Assembly (NCBI RefSeq): GCF_958445495.1 | Contig: NZ_CAUCSQ010000037.1 | Coordinates: 1-45,203, forward strand | DNA from: an uncultured Bacteroides sp. | GTDB taxonomy: Bacteria; Bacteroidota; Bacteroidia; Bacteroidales; Bacteroidaceae | DNA length: 45,203 bases | Direction: 5' to 3' | In this document: positions 40,663 to 45,203 of the stretch, in pieces | Numbering within the stretch: position 1 is the stretch's first letter | Layout of the letters: every line of letters begins with the position of its first letter | Program-made: the position numbers and the translations under genes | The notes under the pieces: model-generated | The model's input: the letters and a program-made list of their open reading frames with translations, nothing else | The model's database searches: none | What the model was told of the DNA's origin: nothing

Positions 40663-42075
40663 ATGAAAACAGGAGCTTTTATCATTGCAGTCATCCTATC
40701 TCTTTCACTACAAGCCCAGACAGCTATAATGGAAGACTCTGGCAACGTGCGCGCCGCCTCTTCCAATCTGTATAAGGCGGGGAAAGAACTGGTGATTTCC
40801 ATTTCACTGGACATCACCCGGGACTTATTGCCCAATGAGTCACTGGTACTGGCGCCTGTTGTCAGCGACAGTCTCGGACATCAAGTGGAGTTACCGCTGA
40901 TTTATATCAACGGGCGGAAGCAGCACATCATGTTTGCCCGCGAAACCGGCAGGAAAGAAAAGGAGGCACGGGCATTGTTAAGAAAAAACGGAAGCCGTCA
41001 GATGATGCATTACCTACATTCCATACCTTTTGAGAAATGGATGAATAACGCCGCACTGTCACTCACGGAGAAGGATTGCGGATGCGGAATCCCCGGCGAA
41101 GAAAATTTCACATGCATCGCCCGCTTACACCCGCAACCGATAGCGGTTCCACAACTCGCCTTCCTGGCCCCGCAAGTAGAAGCATCCAAAATCAGAAGTG
41201 AAAAAGGAAGCGCGTTTATCGATTTCCCCGTAAATGTAACCGTTATCGACACGGCATACAGCAACAACACTGCGGAATTGGATAAAATTATCGAGACAAT
41301 CAACACCATCAAGAATGACACTAACGCAAGCATCACACACATCAACATACACGGTTATGCGTCGCCCGACGGCCCCTACAAGCTCAATGAAAGACTGGCA
41401 CGCGAACGCACACAGGCTTTGAAAGAATATGTATGCCGATTATACGCATTTGACAAGGAGCATATTCATACATCACATACGCCTGAAGACTGGGAAGGAT
41501 TTGAGGCTTTGCTCACCGACACGGCTTTCCGGCAGAAAGAGGCTGTCATGAAAATCGTGACAAGCAACATCCATCCGGACAGCAAAGAATACAGGCTTAA
41601 AAAAAGATTTCCCGCATTTTACCGTTTCGTACTGGATCATTGGTTTATCCTGTTAAGACATTCCGATTATACAATCGAGTATCGTGTACGCCCGTTCACC
41701 CTGGAGGAATCGCGGAAAGTATTCGAGACCAACCCCAAGAACCTGAGCCTTGAAGAGATGTTCCGCCTTGCGCTTACCTGCACACCGGGAAGCGAGACTT
41801 ATAACAGAATCTTCCTGACTGCCGTACAGCTATTCCCGGACAATCCCGTAGCGAATCTGAATGCCGCATGTATAGCCCTGATGCAAAAAGACACCCAAAC
41901 GGCGGCGGTCTATCTGGAGAAAGCGCCGGAAATGCCGGAAACAATATTGGCAAAAGGAGTCTTACATCTCCTTCAACGCAATTACGAAGAAGCGGAAAAA
42001 TTATTCCAGCAAGCTAAAGAGGCGGGATTACCGCAAGCAGACATAAACTTAAAACAAATCCTGGAATTAAAATAA
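40663..42075 (+). CDS. DUF3868 and OmpA-like peptidoglycan-binding protein
   Basis: A 470-residue exported protein. I start at 40663 (MKTGAFIIAVILSLSLQAQ), which gives a clean signal peptide; an in-frame ATG at 40603 would overlap the small gene before it. Domains: DUF3868 at about 20-145 (VISISLDITRDLLPNESLVLAPVV, SIPFEKWMNNAALSL), an OmpA C-terminal domain at about 185-340 (ITHINIHGYASPDGPYKLNERLARERTQALKEYV, holding the conserved Asp and Arg that grip diaminopimelate, quoted in part), and helical repeats to the end. It likely anchors the fimbrial machinery to murein. Paralogue of the gene at 38809, which lacks the OmpA part. Confidence 0.87.
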   Translation: MKTGAFIIAVILSLSLQAQTAIMEDSGNVRAASSNLYKAGKELVISISLDITRDLLPNESLVLAPVVSDSLGHQVELPLIYINGRKQHIMFARETGRKEKEARALLRKNGSRQMMHYLHSIPFEKWMNNAALSLTEKDCGCGIPGEENFTCIARLHPQPIAVPQLAFLAPQVEASKIRSEKGSAFIDFPVNVTVIDTAYSNNTAELDKIIETINTIKNDTNASITHINIHGYASPDGPYKLNERLARERTQALKEYVCRLYAFDKEHIHTSHTPEDWEGFEALLTDTAFRQKEAVMKIVTSNIHPDSKEYRLKKRFPAFYRFVLDHWFILLRHSDYTIEYRVRPFTLEESRKVFETNPKNLSLEEMFRLALTCTPGSETYNRIFLTAVQLFPDNPVANLNAACIALMQKDTQTAAVYLEKAPEMPETILAKGVLHLLQRNYEEAEKLFQQAKEAGLPQADINLKQILELK

Positions 42076-42101
42076 ATTATTCAACTAAAACTTTATGTAC
42101 A

Positions 42102-43604
42102 ATGAAAAGATTAAAAAAATTGATGCCGTTGCTTTTACTTGCAACAATTACGCAGTACAGTTGTATCAATGACACTGACGTAGACGCAGTGATGTCCGGA
42201 ACCCAGACAGAGGACTCTAACGGGAATCTGGCTTTATCTTTCGTAATACCTAACGTAAGCAATACGCGAAGTGCCGAATCGTCCGGCGTTACCGAAACCG
42301 GCTCAAAGGATGAGTACAAAGTGAAGAGCCTTACGGTTTATTTGTTCGATGCCAAGACCAAGACATTTGTAGACAAACAAGATTTGAAGAACATCAGCCA
42401 AGCAGTTTCCAACGGTCAGACCATACAGTACACTGCCGATAGAATTGTCGTAAATCCGGGTACTTACAACATTTTTGCCATTGCCAACGGACAAGCTGTC
42501 GCAAGCAACATCACTACACAGGATGATTTCCTGGGTGCAATCGATGCCGTTACTTACAGCCAAGGGAAAATCACAAACGTGCCGGACGGTGGTTTTGTCA
42601 TGAGCAACCGCGGTTCCGCCAACCTGAATATCGAAGTAAAAGACCCTGTAGGTTCTGATAAAGTAACGAATGTGTTCATCAACCTGGAACGTGTCGTTGC
42701 AAAGGTTGAGTTGACACAGACACAGGAAACATTTCCGTTGCTCGATCCCCACGGAAAGCTTTACTGTACAATCAAGCTCAATAATTTCAGAATGCTGAAC
42801 CTTGCAACCAAATTTTATACTTTCCGCCACACCGCCGTATTGGATGATTTTCAGGAACCCGGTTCATATACTGATGTGAATTTCGGCGATATCAATCCGA
42901 CCAACGGTTATGTCATCGACCCTTACTTCTTCAAGAAAACCGTAGAAGGCGCCGCTGACTTTACAAACAGTGATGGATTCTATACGCAGGCATTGGTAGA
43001 TCTGAACATAAACGACAGTAATTGGGCCGGCATGGCAGAAGCTAACAGTTGGTCTTATATCTACTGTCTGGAAAACTGTATGTACCGTCCTGCCCAGTTG
43101 AATGCATACAGCACGGGAGTAATGTTCAGAGCCAATATGAATATCGCAACCGACCGTGTTTTCAACGAAGATAAAGAAGTTGTGGACGATCCGTCCAACT
43201 GGCCGAACAAAATGTTCTATTTCAACTATAACTTCTATACCAGCGTAGAAGCGGTCAGAAAGCATGCCCTCAACAACTTGCCTCCTGAAATCAACGACGA
43301 TTCAACGACAGAAGAGCTTTCCAATTACAACATCAAACGTTTCATGAAATCGGAAAATTTCTCATGCTACTATAATTACTGGATTAAACACGAAGACAAC
43401 CAGCAACCGACGGAGATGGGCGTAATGGAATTCGGTATTGTGCGTAACAACATATACAGGCTGTCCGTTAACAAAATCGCCGGACTCGGTAGCGGTGATC
43501 CTTTCATCGAACCGGAACAACCGGACGAATACAAAGCTGAAATGAACATTGATATCAATGTTCTTCCTTGGGTCGTACGTGATCAAGATGTAGCGCTTGA
43601 ATAA
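42102..43604 (+). CDS. Type V fimbrial major subunit (Mfa1/FimA-like fimbrillin)
   Basis: A 500-residue lipoprotein precursor with a lipobox ending at Cys21 (TQYSC). Mfa-like sequence follows: KVKSLTVYLFDAKTKTFV, VVNPGTYNIFAIANGQAV, FVMSNRGSANL, ERVVAKVELTQT, and near the C-terminus VRNNIYRLSVNKIAGLG with a final strand ININVLPW-like segment IDINVLPWVVRDQDVAL. In type V pili the lipoprotein is exported, cut by an arginine-specific protease within the first beta strand and polymerised by strand exchange; Arg56 in SNTRSAES is a candidate cut site. The C-terminal strand is the donor. Expected to be the shaft or a tip-proximal subunit. Confidence 0.88.
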   Translation: MKRLKKLMPLLLLATITQYSCINDTDVDAVMSGTQTEDSNGNLALSFVIPNVSNTRSAESSGVTETGSKDEYKVKSLTVYLFDAKTKTFVDKQDLKNISQAVSNGQTIQYTADRIVVNPGTYNIFAIANGQAVASNITTQDDFLGAIDAVTYSQGKITNVPDGGFVMSNRGSANLNIEVKDPVGSDKVTNVFINLERVVAKVELTQTQETFPLLDPHGKLYCTIKLNNFRMLNLATKFYTFRHTAVLDDFQEPGSYTDVNFGDINPTNGYVIDPYFFKKTVEGAADFTNSDGFYTQALVDLNINDSNWAGMAEANSWSYIYCLENCMYRPAQLNAYSTGVMFRANMNIATDRVFNEDKEVVDDPSNWPNKMFYFNYNFYTSVEAVRKHALNNLPPEINDDSTTEELSNYNIKRFMKSENFSCYYNYWIKHEDNQQPTEMGVMEFGIVRNNIYRLSVNKIAGLGSGDPFIEPEQPDEYKAEMNIDINVLPWVVRDQDVALE

Positions 43605-43631
43605 CAAACGACAGAACTAAATCCATTATAG

Positions 43632-44606
43632 ATGCGTCCATTTTTACTATATACTATCTGTGTTATTACCCTGTTCTCATCCTGTAATTGGGTAAATGAT
43701 GATTTATCAGACTGTCCTTCCGGGACCTGGCTGAAGATTTCGTATACCTATAATATACTGGATGTGGATGCAGCCTCCACACAAGTAGGAGACATCACCG
43801 TTCTCGCCTTCGACGAGAATGACAAGTATGTGGACCGGCTAGACGTGGATAGCGTTACATTACATCAAGGCTACTGTATGGTAAGACTACCGTTTCCCGA
43901 AGGCAATTATCATTTACTGGTATGGGGAGGGGCTTCCGACCGTACATATCGGTTCCCGAATCTCAAGACCGGACAAACGGAACGGAAATCCCTGAATATG
44001 TCACTGATATGCGATAATGGGAACCAGTCAAGCAAAAGGCTGAACGCTCTTTTCTACGGTAGCCTTGAAAATATTGCCATTAGCCAAGAGTACCGGGTAT
44101 TCACCGCCAGCCTGACAAAGAATACCAATTATTTTTCATGCATACTTCAAGATGAGACGAATGTACCTCTCCGGCAGGAAGACTTCGCCTTCACTCTGGA
44201 ATCCGCCAACGGTGTGATAGACTACACGAACACCCCGGTCGGTAACGATTTGGTTTATTACCGCCCTTACCGGCAGGAAGAAGCTATCGCATCCGACCAG
44301 ACTCCTGTCGTTCACGCCAGGCTCAGTACATTACGTCTCATGAAAGGAGACCAGACGAAGTTGTCGATAAAGCATATACCCAGCGGACAAGACATCCTGA
44401 GCATCCCGCTTACCTCATATTTACTGTTGTCCAACAACTACATCGGTGAAATGGATGATCAGGAATACCTTGACCGCCAAGACTCATATACGCTTTTATT
44501 CTTCGTCAAGCCGTCGACAACAGGAGTCCCGCAGATATGTACGAAAATGAAAGTAAACGGTTGGATTGTGCGTCTGAACAATTCCGAGCTGGAATCCCGA
44601 TACTAG
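43632..44606 (+). CDS. FimB/Mfa2 family fimbrial anchor protein (DUF1812)
   Basis: A 324-residue lipoprotein with a lipobox ending at Cys18 (LFSSC). The family signature follows directly: NDDLSDCPSGTWLKISYTYN, then ITVLAFDENDKYVDRL, FPEGNYHLLVWGG and a C-terminal domain ending KMKVNGWIVRLNNSELE. FimB and Mfa2 of Porphyromonas anchor the fimbria in the outer membrane and limit its length, because they lack the exchangeable donor strand. It lies 27 bp after the fimbrillin gene and is the last gene of the operon. Confidence 0.88.
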   Translation: MRPFLLYTICVITLFSSCNWVNDDLSDCPSGTWLKISYTYNILDVDAASTQVGDITVLAFDENDKYVDRLDVDSVTLHQGYCMVRLPFPEGNYHLLVWGGASDRTYRFPNLKTGQTERKSLNMSLICDNGNQSSKRLNALFYGSLENIAISQEYRVFTASLTKNTNYFSCILQDETNVPLRQEDFAFTLESANGVIDYTNTPVGNDLVYYRPYRQEEAIASDQTPVVHARLSTLRLMKGDQTKLSIKHIPSGQDILSIPLTSYLLLSNNYIGEMDDQEYLDRQDSYTLLFFVKPSTTGVPQICTKMKVNGWIVRLNNSELESRY

Positions 44607-45061
44607 GGCTTCTTACGGTATTTTGGTGAGATGTTTGAAAAAGGCTACTGTGAAGTATCCTAGCGGGCTGTAAGGCCCCCCTAACACATGTAATGTTTCC
44701 CACTACATGTCGATTTTATAAAACGACATTTCCCTTAAAAAGGCGTTTTATTAAAATTGTTTGTTTTGTTTGTGTAGAGTGCATCTTTTCCAGGCGTGGA
44801 ACGGATGCACTTTTTTATTGCCTTGCAAACGGAGAGAAGAAAAAAGACGCCTGTCTGCGTCATATCCGGCTGATATATAAATATCCTCCCGTCCGAATCC
44901 AGTTCCTAATATAATAAGGTATAAGAAAAACTGTTTATGCCGTCGCCCGGAAACGGAAATGAAACGCAAAATTTCAAAGAACATATATTTCTGGAAATCA
45001 ATACATAGCGAAGAACGGAGAAAAATATTTTGTAAAAAATCGAATTTTCTTTGCCCAAATG
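44607..45061. other. Palindrome-rich intergenic region after the fimbrial operon
   Basis: No credible gene. From 44686 to 44756 there are overlapping inverted repeats: ACATGTA at 44686-44692 with TACATGT at 44704-44710, and ATGTCG at 44707-44712 with CGACAT at 44724-44729. They share bases, so only one could form at a time. A terminator follows at 44778-44816. The remainder up to the tRNA promoter shows nothing further. Confidence 0.55.
44778..44816 (+). terminator. Rho-independent terminator of the fimbrial operon
   Basis: AGTGCATC at 44778-44785 pairs perfectly with GATGCACT at 44804-44811, the inner stem TTCC/GGAA extends it, and six T residues in a row (44811-44816) overlap and follow the stem. 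About 170 bp after the fimbrial anchor gene. Confidence 0.8.
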
Positions 45062-45092
45062 TTTGCCAATTTCAAAAAAGTTACTACCTTTG
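45062..45092 (+). promoter_or_regulatory. tRNA promoter
   Basis: TTTG at 45062-45065, a 19-base spacer, and TACCTTTG at 45085-45092: exact consensus for the Bacteroides housekeeping sigma. Predicted start near 45099, about 58 nt before the tRNA. Confidence 0.85.
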
Positions 45093-45156
45093 CATCCGCA
45101 ATCGAGAAACAAACACTGATTCAAGAAAGCAAACCGCAGAAATGCAATAAAAGGAT

Positions 45157-45203
45157 GGCCCGTTCGTCTATCGGTTAGGACGCAAGATTTTCATTCTTGA
45201 AAG
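45157..45203 (+). tRNA. tRNA-Glu (anticodon UUC), 5' part, cut by window edge
   Basis: Acceptor 5' strand GGCCCGT, then TC and a D-arm GTCT...AGGAC with GG in the loop, and anticodon stem CAAGA/TCTTG around the loop TTTTCAT, giving anticodon TTC. Variable loop and T-arm lie beyond the window. More stable RNA genes may follow from the same promoter. Confidence 0.9.

Noticed and set aside
44959..45150. A 63-codon open frame before the tRNA
   Set aside because: It runs through the consensus tRNA promoter and has no start signal or family resemblance.

Overview
The window is a chromosomal segment of a gut Bacteroides-type bacterium (order Bacteroidales). The evidence is a SusC-type receptor with an IPT/NHL lipoprotein, a hybrid two-component sensor, promoters of the form TTTG-N19-21-TAnnTTTG, a glycine-lipid acyltransferase pair, a meso-DAP-type MurE, a Bacteroidetes-style dcw cluster without murF or ddl, and a type V (FimA/Mfa-like) fimbrial operon. 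Species cannot be fixed from the sequence alone; the glsA/glsB-to-dcw neighbourhood fits the B. thetaiotaomicron group.

Layout. (1) 1-6351: an AT-rich polysaccharide-utilisation-type locus on the minus strand: glutaminase-like secreted protein, IPT/NHL lipoprotein, then a SusC-like receptor cut off after 585 residues at base 45, probably by an inserted element. (2) 6352-10359: the hybrid two-component regulator of that locus, with a change of base composition inside the gene. (3) 10379-14533: minus-strand housekeeping operon dut, TPR protein, DUF4292 lipoprotein and EnvC-like activator, coupled by 4-bp overlaps. (4) 14700-17873: dGTPase on plus, and the glycine-lipid genes glsA and glsB on minus. 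(5) 18134-18637: an orphan ECF-type sigma factor, followed by a strong terminator. (6) 19191-35642: the dcw cluster mraZ-rsmH-ftsL-ftsI-murE-mraY-murD-ftsW-murG-murC-ftsQ-ftsA-ftsZ, then a YqeY-type gene; MraZ-box-like repeats lie at its head and GC-rich hairpins sit in several spacers. (7) recO on minus. (8) 36812-44606: a tyrosine recombinase, an invertible promoter segment, and a seven-gene fimbrial/OmpA operon. (9) The window ends inside a tRNA-Glu gene with a textbook Bacteroides promoter.

The most interesting system is region 8. Two 22-bp inverted repeats (37807-37828 and 38079-38100), each built as two 7-bp arms around the asymmetric core TTCTTAG, flank a segment of about 250 bp next to a tyrosine recombinase. 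The only consensus promoter I find inside it (TTTG-N21-TACCTTTG) points left, away from the fimbrial operon, so the sequenced molecule appears to be in the OFF phase. Inversion would place the promoter about 50 nt before the first fimbrial-operon gene. The segment also carries a terminator-like hairpin. The operon holds two copies of a DUF3575 + DUF3868 pair; the first copy lacks the OmpA domain. The recombinase appears to lack the usual box I arginine.

Working together: the dcw genes make peptidoglycan precursors (murE, mraY, murD, murG, murC) and the divisome (ftsL, ftsI, ftsW, ftsQ, ftsA, ftsZ). The EnvC-like, dUTPase and dGTPase genes support division and nucleotide hygiene. GlsA and GlsB make N-acylated amino-acid lipids of the envelope. 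The flanking accessory loci (glycan uptake on the left, phase-variable fimbriae on the right) are surface functions.
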